From positions 1 through 47,870 of the forward strand of contig CALRGQ010000004.1 of NCBI GenBank assembly GCA_943357915.1: a stretch of 47,870 bases of DNA. The letters run 5' to 3'. A program made the position numbers and the translations under genes. The notes below the pieces were generated by a model. That model saw nothing but the letters and a program-made list of their open reading frames with translations, was not told where the DNA came from and did not search any database. The DNA comes from Candidatus Peribacteria bacterium. Its GTDB lineage: Bacteria > Patescibacteriota > Gracilibacteria > Peribacterales > Peribacteraceae. This document shows positions 10,301 through 17,843 of the stretch, in pieces. The stretch's first letter is position 1. Each line of letters opens with the position of its first letter.

Positions 10301-10665
10301 TCCCACGAAATAAGCCTGTAAATTTCCCTGTGACAGCAACAGTACGCTTTGCAGTCCCCACCCCAGATCCGAACCAATCAAACAATACATTGCAAACAAG
10401 CATCAATGCAGAAAAAGCACTCGACCCATGTACAGACACTGATGGTGGCATGGTCTATGACCAGAAAGGGGCAATATCTACGTACGTGAGTGGAGGTGCG
10501 GTGTACACAGGAGTTTACGACACCTGTTACAAAGACCAAAATAAGAATCCCGTGAACCCAAAAATGCTTGTGGAAACATATTGTGACGCTCTGGGAATCG
10601 GCAGAATGCAAAACTACGAATGTCCATATGGATGTAGCGATGGCGCGTGCCTTCCGAGTCCTTGA
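7336..10665 (+). CDS. Membrane-anchored DUF5667 protein with PKD and Cys-rich ectodomain (putative anti-sigma)
   Basis: 1109 residues from the ATG overlapping the sigma stop. A cytoplasmic segment of about 60 residues precedes one membrane helix (about 62-88). Next is a DUF5667-like region (about 90-200: LYELKLIVERAELSL, LLKFAKRRTDEL), a family seen beside ECF sigmas. A PKD-like domain (about 288-372) is followed by Cys-rich modules. Five are of the DUF4215/myxococcal disulfide-repeat type (CGN---E--E-CDDGN---GDGCS--C). They alternate with a DSDGG...G-V...DSC...L-EY-C...C--GC--G-C module that also closes the protein, after a CARDB-like domain (about 905-1025). Position and topology suggest it holds the sigma factor at the membrane and senses an extracellular cue. 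An ectodomain of about 1,000 residues is very large for such a protein. The anti-sigma role is inferred, not shown. Confidence 0.82.
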   Translation: MSPKHKHQRPFDEELISELLHERLLKVEPSNDFRDALYGRLMRQRVTKKGAAYLPMSKGHGMFGWTASVAMACFVLLAASGLTTTYAYVSPSVTRQSSLYELKLIVERAELSLSSSPEQQARSLLKFAKRRTDELRTLSLQGKLDTETLAAIVRYTEEALALADKANDTTTQSDIRELVAKEAAEQRATLQELLISLGISSLDGTESLSMGTESMIDVPATLGTTDEETSVVLINVEDIKAYERTISEVGSVEVNALEQITSKQPVQTERPPDLSLTIPIQPDPETTVGTEISFTAVINSTGVHPIDTATITVDWGDGRQSVKVIGRLAQDKENTLMFTHTYNTAGAFIVRIVVSEPSGVEEWTTANNRDSLALTILKPLCDIGTYRCDGSDIVEICAQNNGAASWRMDRSCHEDEFCSDGACVPQCVSSCEREGELRCNTAGTSTEICERRVGCFQWRTNKLCNDRCVSGDCVSTIHRCGDSTVSDFEECDDGNTLSGDGCTASCRKEVQCTDDDGGNTPTKQGTVRGGDNNETDFCEDPNTLLEFTCSIAGTPFANRLTCPNGCRNGACLPGTVCGNNSVESDEECDDGNRTIGDGCSNNCKREEVSCTDTDGGTQPLVRGSVSLRGQKITDFCAADGKLWEYRCTSPGSFTSMTYTCATPCQDGACTPLPPAICGNGIVETPETCDDGNTTNYDGCGSLCKTESSCNDSDGGNVSTTSGFVQFGAMTFQDSCVSNAVIKEYICYNRFQMGSISFNCPYGCLNNVCLSAPMTVCGNNKIEETEQCDDGNLINYDGCGSLCKIESTCSDSDGGNWPAVNGFVQYGMTKFSDSCVTPLLVKEHICLSTYQMASVLVSCAYGCANNSCLLAPLSVCGNGVVEIGEQCDDSNAVAGDGCSATCQTEQTIDLTVSKISYARLPSTDTTDTITVSISAFNNGPAYSSARSITATLIAGATDEYPSGFTWRGEATVILGVNNGVGIDMGGQYIVPRNKPVNFPVTATVRFAVPTPDPNQSNNTLQTSINAEKALDPCTDTDGGMVYDQKGAISTYVSGGAVYTGVYDTCYKDQNKNPVNPKMLVETYCDALGIGRMQNYECPYGCSDGACLPSP

Positions 10666-10778
10666 CGGTAATCACAGCTTCGCTAAATTCGCTTAGGCAT
10701 GTTAGCCGTAAAAACATGTGACGATCATCATTATGAGAAAGATTTTTAGGGTGTACGATCGTACAGTCGCATGGTTTC

Positions 10779-10849
10779 GGGGCCCGACCAGGTGTGTGCG
10801 CAGGACTTGAGAACCCGGCGCTGGGGTTCGATTCCCCCGGGCTCCACCA
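10779..10849 (+). ncRNA. Alanine-tRNA-like element (acceptor, T-arm, CCA); possible tmRNA or tRNA relic
   Basis: GGGGCCC (10779-10785) can pair over seven bases with GGGCTCC (10839-10845), followed by A and an encoded CCA. The third pair is G-U, the alanyl-tRNA synthetase identity element, and the discriminator is A. A T-arm with the loop TTCGATT and four to five stem pairs precedes the acceptor. Between them are only about 34 bases, with a GCGC/GCGC helix but no normal D-arm or anticodon arm, so it is not a standard tRNA. It resembles the tRNA-like domain of tmRNA without the mRNA portion. It may be a degenerate tRNA-Ala or tmRNA 3' end, or a small tRNA-like RNA. I found no matching 5' half further upstream. 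Confidence 0.45.
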
Positions 10850-10939
10850 TTGCGACAATAATAGAGAATTATAAGAAAAACGCCCCGATTTCCGGAGCGA
10901 GATTCGTTTCCCCAGATGGGATACACAGGACTTGAGAAC
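10801..10939. repeat. Pair of 14-base direct repeats
   Basis: caggacttgagaac occurs at 10801-10814, inside the tRNA-like element, and again at 10926-10939. The bases between them hold the tRNA-like 3' end and an imperfect hairpin (CGCCCC/GGAGCG, 10882-10900). A 14-base repeat at this distance is very unlikely by chance and may mark a past insertion or local duplication. The remainder of 10666-10975 contains a short hairpin (CATGTT 10698-10703 / AACATG 10713-10718) and no gene that I can support. Confidence 0.5.
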
Positions 10940-10975
10940 AATATTATTCTAGTCTAAGCACTCAAAAGAGTCAAA

Positions 10976-11045
10976 CTTTTTACCCCATCTTCGCAAAATG
11001 TGCGTAAGCCTTGTTTGCCTGCGCCATCTTGTAGACGTCTTCTTT
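10976..11045 (-). pseudogene. Detached copy of the rpsG 3' end
   Basis: Seventy bases match the end of the intact rpsG (12971-13040) with three differences. Translated on the minus strand it gives EDVYKMAQANKAYAHFAKMG and the stop, and all three differences are synonymous (GCT/GCC, TAC/TAT, GCA/GCG). The copy therefore derives from a functional rpsG, not from decay of the neighbour. It lies just past the terminator of the surface gene at 11102-12859, so that gene is bracketed by an intact rpsG and a stranded rpsG tail. Confidence 0.85.
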
Positions 11046-11050
11046 TCCCA

Positions 11051-11083
11051 AAGAACGCCCCGACTTTCGAGGCGTTCTTTTTT
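11051..11083 (-). terminator. Intrinsic terminator of the third surface gene
   Basis: AAGAACGCC (11051-11059) pairs with GGCGTTCTT (11071-11079) with an inner CGA/TCG extension, and is flanked by T-runs. The sequence from about 11053 into the end of the coding region nearly matches 155-212, so terminator and gene end were duplicated together. Confidence 0.75.
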
Positions 11084-11101
11084 CAGACGATCTAGTTATT
11101 C

Positions 11102-12859
11102 CTAACCGTTATACGACGTTCCTTTAACGCCGCTGTCTGAAGACTCGATCCAGAGGAACGAAGCAGGAGAAGAAGCATTGTCTTTGTCGAGCCAACGAAC
11201 ATGACTACCGGCAGCACCGAAAGTCGTTGCGCTCATAGAATCAAAGTTCTGGAAAGAGACCTGAAGCGTCGATGCCGAAGTGTTGCTGATCTTGGCATTT
11301 ACAACTTCTGCCTCAAGAACGAAAGTGACGTCACTGTCAGGATCAATCTCGGTGTTCACGAGCGAGCTCGTGAGATTACTGCACGTAATGACAAGAGCAT
11401 CAGTGGCAATTGCCTTGTCAGCAGTACATGTACTCTTCATCGTCGGATCAAGTTTGCTGTAGATCTTGAAGTCCGATGTGGCCAGAGACGTCTGGTCACC
11501 AGTGCCAAGCAGCACGTTCGTAGCGTTGACGTTGAAGATGACGCCAGACAACGTGAAACTGTTGTTGCCGTTCTTCGTGTTATTTGCAGCGGCAGCACTG
11601 AACTTGAACTGACCGATTGCACGCTGAATACCAGTTGGGATAGCCGTGCCATTTGCATCAGGAGATGCGTTCGTGATGGACATAATTTTGGAATGCACAA
11701 CGGCGTTGTCTTTTCCTGTGATCGTTTGGGACGCAGCAGGAGAAGATGTGCCAATGAAGACTTCACCTTCTGCGAGAGCATCACCATCGTTCACAGAAAG
11801 GAGATTGGAAGAAGTGAGACCACGAGCCACAACACTTGAAACTGTACCAAACATGAGTTGTACTTGCTGACCCGAGACGGAGCCATCAACGTCGGTCTTT
11901 ACACGCAAACGAGCCAAGAGGTTCATATCTAATCCCTTCGGGGCAACGAACTCCTGAGCATCCATCTTGGCGCACATTGAGTTTGCAGGAGCGGATGTAC
12001 TGCCACAATTTGCAATAGTCGCAGAGGCAAAAGGAGTCGTCGAACCAACCTTGAAGAGCTCGATACGATCAACGTTCGTGGAGATCGAAGCTGCATTCGG
12101 GCCCGTTGCCGTAAAGACGAGATCCGTGACATCAATGTCTTCTTTCTCGGCACGGAACGTCAGACGCAGAACCTCATCACTCAACGTGCCACCGAGAGCC
12201 ATATGAGAACGTGTCGGAGTCGCTGATTTTGTAATGTACAGATCACCCGTTGAAGCACTAGGAGGAGGCGGAGGCCCACCTGCTGTAGCGCCACCCGTAC
12301 CTCCACTCGTGACTCCAGGAGAAGCACATGTAAGCATGAAAAGATTTTGCTGAATGTTCGTAGCGGTATTCACGTCTTCCGTAGACGTTGTCGCGATTGT
12401 CCAAACACTCAACGTCTTAGAATTGGTAGGAGGTTGAATATTTTTACATGCATCTACTTTTACACGAACAGTGAGAGTGCGCTCCTGATTACCACCCAAA
12501 TACATAATTTGAGGACATGTCACAATATTCTGATCATTCACCGTGCATCCCTTTTCAGAAGCTACTGCATCAAACGTCAAACCTGGAGGCAATATCATGT
12601 GGACGACAATAGTCTCAGCTTTTTCAGACCAATTATTTCGCACCTTCGGCTTCAGCGTCAGAGTAGTCTTATCCACTACATTCAGCGGGGCAGGCATCGT
12701 AAGAACGAGGTCAGTTGCCGTAGGCGTCTGGGTCATACCGCCATTAATGACACTCCCCGTAACAAACTTTTGAGAACCAATAAGTGCAGTTCCAACTGCA
12801 GCAATTGCGATGAGCGCAAGAAAAACTTTATTTTTATAAGTCAGAGAAACATTTTGCAT
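11102..12859 (-). CDS. Secreted or anchored surface protein, short paralog
   Basis: 585 residues. The N-terminus has a hydrophobic segment (about 11-30, VFLALIAIAAVGTALIG) that could be a signal peptide or an anchor; it is unlike the signal peptide shared by the two longer paralogs. Residues about 45-185 form one DUF11-like domain (LPPGLTFDAVASEKGCTV, NIVTCPQI). A Gly/Ala/Pro linker (about 186-207, ending GGPPPPP) leads to the conserved C-terminal module (about 210-585), which ends [16 protein letters not shown]. Parts of that module are nearly identical in DNA to the 212-2980 gene and other parts to the 3225-6437 gene, pointing to gene conversion. The ENELTI middle module is missing. It lies directly behind rpsG and is bracketed by rpsG tails, suggesting it was inserted there. 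Confidence 0.85.
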   Translation of the reverse strand: MQNVSLTYKNKVFLALIAIAAVGTALIGSQKFVTGSVINGGMTQTPTATDLVLTMPAPLNVVDKTTLTLKPKVRNNWSEKAETIVVHMILPPGLTFDAVASEKGCTVNDQNIVTCPQIMYLGGNQERTLTVRVKVDACKNIQPPTNSKTLSVWTIATTSTEDVNTATNIQQNLFMLTCASPGVTSGGTGGATAGGPPPPPSASTGDLYITKSATPTRSHMALGGTLSDEVLRLTFRAEKEDIDVTDLVFTATGPNAASISTNVDRIELFKVGSTTPFASATIANCGSTSAPANSMCAKMDAQEFVAPKGLDMNLLARLRVKTDVDGSVSGQQVQLMFGTVSSVVARGLTSSNLLSVNDGDALAEGEVFIGTSSPAASQTITGKDNAVVHSKIMSITNASPDANGTAIPTGIQRAIGQFKFSAAAANNTKNGNNSFTLSGVIFNVNATNVLLGTGDQTSLATSDFKIYSKLDPTMKSTCTADKAIATDALVITCSNLTSSLVNTEIDPDSDVTFVLEAEVVNAKISNTSASTLQVSFQNFDSMSATTFGAAGSHVRWLDKDNASSPASFLWIESSDSGVKGTSYNG

Positions 12860-12894
12860 ATATTTGTTTGTGTTAGAAATTAAGAAACTAATAC

Positions 12895-12922
12895 ATTATA
12901 CACTAATAACGTTTTATTACAA
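12895..12922 (-). promoter_or_regulatory. Promoter of the third surface gene
   Basis: On the minus strand, TTGTAA (12917-12922), 16 bases, TATAAT (12895-12900), giving a leader of about 30 bases. The promoter lies between rpsG and the gene, so expression need not depend on read-through from the ribosomal genes. Confidence 0.65.
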
Positions 12923-12974
12923 AGTTCGGCCAAAAACAGGTCTAGAAAGTATAAATAAGATTCTTTCAGGCTTT

Positions 12975-13433
12975 TTACCCCATCTTCGCAAAATGCGCAT
13001 AGGCCTTGTTTGCCTGCGCCATCTTGTAGACGTCTTCTTTCTTCTTCACCGCAGAACCCTGCTCTGCTGATGCGTCCAAAAGTTCTAGTGCAAGCTTTTC
13101 GGCCATCGGCATGCCTTTACGATCACGCGCAGCATTCAGGATCCAACGGATACTGAGTGAGAGCTGGCGCTTGGCGGGGACTTCGGTAGGAACCTGATAT
13201 ACGGCTCCGGCGATACGCTTAGGACGGACTTCAACGAGTGGCGTCGTATTAAGCAAAGCTTTGCTGAAGACCTCGAGTGGTGGATCTTTGGTACGAGTCT
13301 TAATAATGTCCAGAGCGTCTGCCAAGATCTGACGAGCGGTGGATTTCTTGCCTTGCTTCATGATGCAGTTCACGAATTTCTCCATGAGTGGATCAGAGCC
13401 TTTGGGAATGTATGCTTTCGGGAGGGTAGACAT
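12975..13433 (-). CDS. rpsG: 30S ribosomal protein S7
   Basis: 152 residues, close to the usual 155 or so. It opens MSTLPKAYIPKGSDPLMEKFVNCIM and carries the family landmarks KKSTARQI, RPKRIAGAVYQVP and NAARDRKGMPMAEKLALEL. S7 nucleates assembly of the 30S head and contacts the E-site tRNA. It is the last of three genes reading rpoC, rpsL, rpsG, with a 45-base gap after rpsL that is filled by a heptamer repeat. No Shine-Dalgarno sequence is visible before the ATG; the upstream stretch is T-rich. The typical next gene, fusA, is absent and is replaced by a surface protein gene. Confidence 0.97.
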   Translation of the reverse strand: MSTLPKAYIPKGSDPLMEKFVNCIMKQGKKSTARQILADALDIIKTRTKDPPLEVFSKALLNTTPLVEVRPKRIAGAVYQVPTEVPAKRQLSLSIRWILNAARDRKGMPMAEKLALELLDASAEQGSAVKKKEDVYKMAQANKAYAHFAKMG

Positions 13434-13435
13434 CG

Positions 13436-13470
13436 AAGTGAAAAGTGAAAAATTGAAAGTGAAAAGTAAA
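13436..13470. repeat. Heptanucleotide tandem repeat between rpsG and rpsL
   Basis: Five seven-base units: AAGTGAA, AAGTGAA, AAATTGA, AAGTGAA, AAGTAAA. They occupy nearly the whole gap and abut the rpsG start codon. Similar seven-base arrays occur at 20713-20783 and 22172-22206. Confidence 0.7.
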
Positions 13471-13478
13471 ATACAAGA

Positions 13479-13901
13479 CTACTTCCCTTTAGGCTTCTTG
13501 GCACCGTAGAGTGAACGACCTTGCTTACGGTCACGCACACCTTCGGTATCAAGCACACCGCGGACGATGTGGTAACGGACTCCTGGAAGGTCTTTCACGC
13601 GGCCGCCGCGGACAAGAACGACAGAGTGTTCCTGCAAGTTATGCCCTTCTCCACCGATGTAGGCAGTCACTTCCTCACCATTCGTGAGACGGACACGAGC
13701 GATCTTACGGAGAGCGGAGTTTGGCTTCTTAGGAGTCATGGTCGTCACTTTCAGACAGACACCACGCTTCACCGGTGCTCCATGACGGAGCTTCACACGC
13801 TTCATTTTGAGCGAGTTCCAGGTGTACTGGAGGTTAGGAGCCTTGGTGCGACGGCGCTGAGTGCTGCGGCCGTGTCGTACGAGTTGGTTGATTGTAGGCA
13901 T
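13479..13901 (-). CDS. rpsL: 30S ribosomal protein S12
   Basis: 140 residues. It shows the invariant [12 protein letters not shown] start, [35 protein letters not shown] and [13 protein letters not shown] blocks that line the decoding centre. The N-terminal region carries the longer insertion typical of Firmicutes-like S12 rather than the short E. coli form. The gene follows rpoC by 42 bases and was probably co-transcribed with it. Confidence 0.97.
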   Translation of the reverse strand: MPTINQLVRHGRSTQRRRTKAPNLQYTWNSLKMKRVKLRHGAPVKRGVCLKVTTMTPKKPNSALRKIARVRLTNGEEVTAYIGGEGHNLQEHSVVLVRGGRVKDLPGVRYHIVRGVLDTEGVRDRKQGRSLYGAKKPKGK

Positions 13902-13943
13902 GTGGGGCTAGATGGTAGACGGTAGAATGATATGAGTAAAGAG

Positions 13944-16900
13944 TTACTTTTTCTTCGCTTTTGCTGCATCTTTTGCTTCTTTGGCATCTTCTGCCTCTTT
14001 CTCGAAGCGTACACGGAAGGTATGACCGGCAGGGATCAGGCGTCCGATGATGACGTTTTCCTTGAGACCCTTCAAGTAGTCGATATTGCCAGTGGTAGCA
14101 GCTTCCACGAGAACACGGATCGTCTCTTGGAATGATGCACCAGCAAGCCAGGATTCTGTCGCAAGTGAGACGCGTGTGAGACCAAGCAAGAGCTGCTCAT
14201 ACGTGGCTTCTTTCTTTTCACCTTTTTTCTTGGACTTGGCGAGTGCAATGTTCGCGCGACGGATATCGGCGATGTCGACGACTTCACCAGCAAGCAGTGT
14301 GGTGTCACCGGAGTCAACAATGCGGACTTTGCTAAACATTTTTCGTCCGATGATCTCGAGGTGTTTATCGTTAATCGTCTGACCTTGTGAAGCGTAGATA
14401 TGCTGTACTTCCTGGATGATATAACTCTGGACGGCGTACGCACCCTGCTTTTCCAAAAGTTCCTGCAAGTTATAGTGTCCTGCATTCAGCGCTTGTCCGG
14501 CCTTCACGCTATCACCATTTTTGACGAGCAGGATTTCACGAGCCGAAAATTCGTACGTGCGCTCTTGGATCTCCGCATGTTTCACGACGACGCGTCCTTT
14601 GTCAGCCTCCACAACTTTGCCGCTGATGAGCGTCTTGATCGTAGACTTATCAGCAACTGCTTTAGCGACGATCGTGCGTTCTGTGACGTCATCGCCCTTC
14701 TTGACCGTCAGCTGGTAACCAGCAGGAACGAAGTACACGTCTTGTCCTAATTCTTCACCAATAATCTGCACCGTAGAGACACCACCTTTGTGGCTAAGCT
14801 TTGTGCGACCTGCGATATCAGAAAGTGTAGCGGGCGTGCGTGGTGGACGAGCCTCGAGGATTTCTTCGACACGGGTAAGACCTTGCGTAATATCAGAGCC
14901 TTCAGCGACTCCTCCCATGTGGAAGGTTCTCATGGTCAGCTGCGTACCAGGCTCACCAATGGACTGAGCAGCGATGATACCGACCGGCGTACCGATCTTC
15001 ACCGTCTTGTTGTCGGAAAGATCGCGGCCGTAACACTTGATACAAATTCCACCGTCGGTGGCGCACGTGATAACCGAGCGTACGTTGACACCAGTTACTT
15101 TGTGCTTGTTCAGAAGTGCGATCGTCTCAGCGTCGATATCCGTATTGCGCTTCACGAGCACGTCCTTACCATCCATGACATCTTCATTGACGATACGACC
15201 AAAGATACGGAGCTCGAATTTCTCACCAATGCGCTCGGACTCGGCCCTCGTAATAAGGTGACCGTCTTTGCATCCACAGTCCTCTTGCTTGATGACGATG
15301 TCCTGCACCGCGTCAACAAGACGGCGAGTGAGGTAACCGGCTTCAGCAGTCTTGAGAGCGGTATCAGACTTTCCTTTACGTCCTCCGTGCGTAGCGATGA
15401 AGTACTCGAGAATGGTGAAGCCTTCCTTGAGGTTACTCTGGATCGGAAGTTCGATCGTGCGTCCGGACGGGTTAGCAACAAGACCCTTCATACCGGCAAG
15501 CTGCGTAATCTGACCCCAGTTTCCACGAGCACCAGAGTCGATCATGTACGTGATGCTGTTCGTCGGATCACCGGTGTATTGCTTGATCATGCAGGAGGAG
15601 ACGTCGCCTTTTGCTTTGCTCCAAATACGGATGGCGTGGTGATAGCGTTCATCAGCTGTGATCCAACCTTTCCAGTACTGGTTATTGATCTTGCGGACTT
15701 TTTCATTGGCTTCCTCCAAGATTTTCTCTTTCTCAGACGGAACCAAAACGTCAGCAATCGAGATCGAGATACCGGACGTGGTTGCGTACTTAAAGCCGAT
15801 ATTTTTGATATCGTTTGCGAGCTTGGATGTGCGCTCCGTACCAACGACTTCCAATGAACGTGCGATCAGTGAACTGAGGATTCCTTTCTTCAGTGTCTCA
15901 TTGATGCGGCCGAGTTCCGGTGGAACGATCTCCTGGAAGAAGAGGCGTCCGACAGACGTTTCGACAATCTCAGATTCACCGTCTTCACCTCCGTCTTTAG
16001 GGAAACGAACTTTGATCTTTGCCTGAAGATCAACAACACGATGTTCATAGGCCAAGATTGCTTCATTCGGTGAGCCAAACGTCATGCCGTGGCCAAGCAA
16101 GCCATCATGGACGTTACTGAGGAAGTAACAACCAAGCACCATATCCTGCACCGGCGTGATAATCGGTTCACCGGCGGAGGGTTTAAGAACGTTACGAGCA
16201 GCGCTCATCAGTTCACGAGCTTCTTTCTGGGCAGGCTCTGAGAGCGGCACGTGGACGGCCATTTGGTCACCGTCAAAGTCTGCGTTGAAAGCCGTACAGA
16301 CAAGCGGATGAAGCTGGATAGCCAAACCTTCAATGAGACGTGGCATGAATGCCTGAATACCAAGGCGGTGCAGTGTCGGAGCGCGGTTCAAAAGCACATA
16401 TTTGTTCTGAATAACTTCCTCGAGGATGTCCCAGACTTTCTTGCTGCCATCGATGACCATACGTTCAGCACTCTTCACGTTGTGTGCAAGCTCGTCTCGG
16501 ATCAGACGACCAATGACGAATGGCTTAAAGAGTTTCATCGCCATTTCTTTCGGGAGTCCACATTCGTCAATATTCAGTGTCGGACCAACGACGATCACCG
16601 AGCGACCGGAGTAGTCAACGCGCTTACCGAGCAGGTTCTGACGGAAACGTCCCTGCTTGCCTTTTAACATGTCTGAGAGTGAGCGGAGTTTGCGGCGGTC
16701 ACCTGCGGTAAAGAGTGCTTTTCCTGCGCGAGCCGAGTTATTGAGAAGCGTATCAACTGCTTCCTGCAACATACGCTTTTCATTACGGTTGATGACTTCC
16801 GGTGCACCGATACTCATGAGTTTCTTCAAGCGATTATTGCGGTTGATGACGCGGCGGTAGAGATCATTCAAATCCGATGCGGCGAAACGTCCGCCATCGA

Positions 16901-17843
16901 GCTGCACCATCGGACGGAGATCCGGAGGGAGCACAGGCAAACGAGTCAGAACCATCCACTCGGGCTTGATATTGGCTTGTTTCAGGGACTGTACGAGCTT
17001 CAAGCGCTTCATGACTTTCTTGAGGCGCTGACCTGAGGACTGCTGCCTCTCTTTCTGCAGATCATCCACGATTTTGTCATAGTCGATGGCTGCGATGATC
17101 TCACGAAGAGATTCGGCTCCCGTACCGGCCCTGAACAAATGACCGAATTTCATGTTCATTTCACGGAACTTGAGCTCCGACAAAACCGATCCGACGCGCA
17201 AATTTTCCATGTCCTCGAGTGCATCCTTATGGTTAGCCTTGAGCGTCTCGAGCTTTTCAGCAGTGCCAGCGTCCAGCGCATCTAACTGGTCACGTGTTGG
17301 GTTTCCTTCTTTCATCAGCTTGAGCGCTTCATCATGCTCACGCTTGATCTGGCTTCTGCGTGATTCAAATTCACTCTTCAGCTCTTTCTCGACAAGCTCT
17401 TTTCCTTCTTCTTCGACGTTCACGACGATGTACGCCGAGAAGTACACGATCTGCTCCAGAGTTTTGATCGAGAGATCCAGAAGAAGACCAAGACGGGATG
17501 GTGACGAACGAAGGAACCAAATGTGCGTCACGGGAACGGCCAAGTTAATGTGTCCCATGCGCTCACGGCGGACGATGCTACGCGTGACCTCAACACCACA
17601 CTTTTCACAGACGACGGAGTTATACCGAATGCCTTTGTACTTGCCGCAGAAACACTGAAAGTTTTTCGTAGGTCCGAAGATACGTTCACAGAACAGTCCA
17701 TCTGGCTCCGCGCGCTGTGTCCTATAGTTGACTGTTTCGGGCTTGGTAACCTCACCCCGAGACCACATCAGAATGTCTTCTGGACTCGCAACCGAGAGAG
17801 CAACTGCATCGAATGAGTCAGATGTGCGTGGCGTGAAGGCCAT
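13944..17843 (-). CDS. rpoC: DNA-directed RNA polymerase subunit beta'
   Basis: 1299 residues, somewhat shorter than E. coli (1407). It has the N-terminal zinc site (CFCGKYKG...VCEKCGVEV, about 60-80) and the catalytic NADFDGDQMAVH (about 518-528), whose three Asp hold the active-site Mg. It also has the trigger-loop/bridge-helix region (GARGNWGQITQLAGMKGLV) and the second zinc site (CGCKDGH...CIKCYG, about 850-940). The C-terminus ends in a Lys/Ala-rich tail (KEAKDAAKAKKK). The usual upstream partner rpoB is not here: the next gene upstream is an unrelated zinc-ribbon protein, and rpoC has its own promoter. rpoB must lie elsewhere, which is atypical. Confidence 0.97.
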   Translation of the reverse strand: MAFTPRTSDSFDAVALSVASPEDILMWSRGEVTKPETVNYRTQRAEPDGLFCERIFGPTKNFQCFCGKYKGIRYNSVVCEKCGVEVTRSIVRRERMGHINLAVPVTHIWFLRSSPSRLGLLLDLSIKTLEQIVYFSAYIVVNVEEEGKELVEKELKSEFESRRSQIKREHDEALKLMKEGNPTRDQLDALDAGTAEKLETLKANHKDALEDMENLRVGSVLSELKFREMNMKFGHLFRAGTGAESLREIIAAIDYDKIVDDLQKERQQSSGQRLKKVMKRLKLVQSLKQANIKPEWMVLTRLPVLPPDLRPMVQLDGGRFAASDLNDLYRRVINRNNRLKKLMSIGAPEVINRNEKRMLQEAVDTLLNNSARAGKALFTAGDRRKLRSLSDMLKGKQGRFRQNLLGKRVDYSGRSVIVVGPTLNIDECGLPKEMAMKLFKPFVIGRLIRDELAHNVKSAERMVIDGSKKVWDILEEVIQNKYVLLNRAPTLHRLGIQAFMPRLIEGLAIQLHPLVCTAFNADFDGDQMAVHVPLSEPAQKEARELMSAARNVLKPSAGEPIITPVQDMVLGCYFLSNVHDGLLGHGMTFGSPNEAILAYEHRVVDLQAKIKVRFPKDGGEDGESEIVETSVGRLFFQEIVPPELGRINETLKKGILSSLIARSLEVVGTERTSKLANDIKNIGFKYATTSGISISIADVLVPSEKEKILEEANEKVRKINNQYWKGWITADERYHHAIRIWSKAKGDVSSCMIKQYTGDPTNSITYMIDSGARGNWGQITQLAGMKGLVANPSGRTIELPIQSNLKEGFTILEYFIATHGGRKGKSDTALKTAEAGYLTRRLVDAVQDIVIKQEDCGCKDGHLITRAESERIGEKFELRIFGRIVNEDVMDGKDVLVKRNTDIDAETIALLNKHKVTGVNVRSVITCATDGGICIKCYGRDLSDNKTVKIGTPVGIIAAQSIGEPGTQLTMRTFHMGGVAEGSDITQGLTRVEEILEARPPRTPATLSDIAGRTKLSHKGGVSTVQIIGEELGQDVYFVPAGYQLTVKKGDDVTERTIVAKAVADKSTIKTLISGKVVEADKGRVVVKHAEIQERTYEFSAREILLVKNGDSVKAGQALNAGHYNLQELLEKQGAYAVQSYIIQEVQHIYASQGQTINDKHLEIIGRKMFSKVRIVDSGDTTLLAGEVVDIADIRRANIALAKSKKKGEKKEATYEQLLLGLTRVSLATESWLAGASFQETIRVLVEAATTGNIDYLKGLKENVIIGRLIPAGHTFRVRFEKEAEDAKEAKDAAKAKKK

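Noticed and set aside
10440-10849. A complete tmRNA gene ending at 10849
   Set aside because: No GGGGC-type 5' end that pairs with GGGCTCC is found upstream at the expected 300-400 bases, and most of that span is coding. No tag reading frame ending in Ala-Leu-Ala-Ala is visible.
10702-10941. Minus-strand 79-codon frame with the words GGARGNRTPAPGSQVLRTH
   Set aside because: It lies antisense to the tRNA-like element; such peptides are a known artefact of reading tRNA-like sequences in reverse.
11201-11839. Long plus-strand frames opposite the surface genes
   Set aside because: They are shadows of the minus-strand genes with unusual composition, no promoter and no family resemblance.
212-12859. 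LPXTG-type wall anchoring of the surface paralogs
   Set aside because: No LPXTG-like motif, C-terminal hydrophobic helix or basic tail is present in any of the three.
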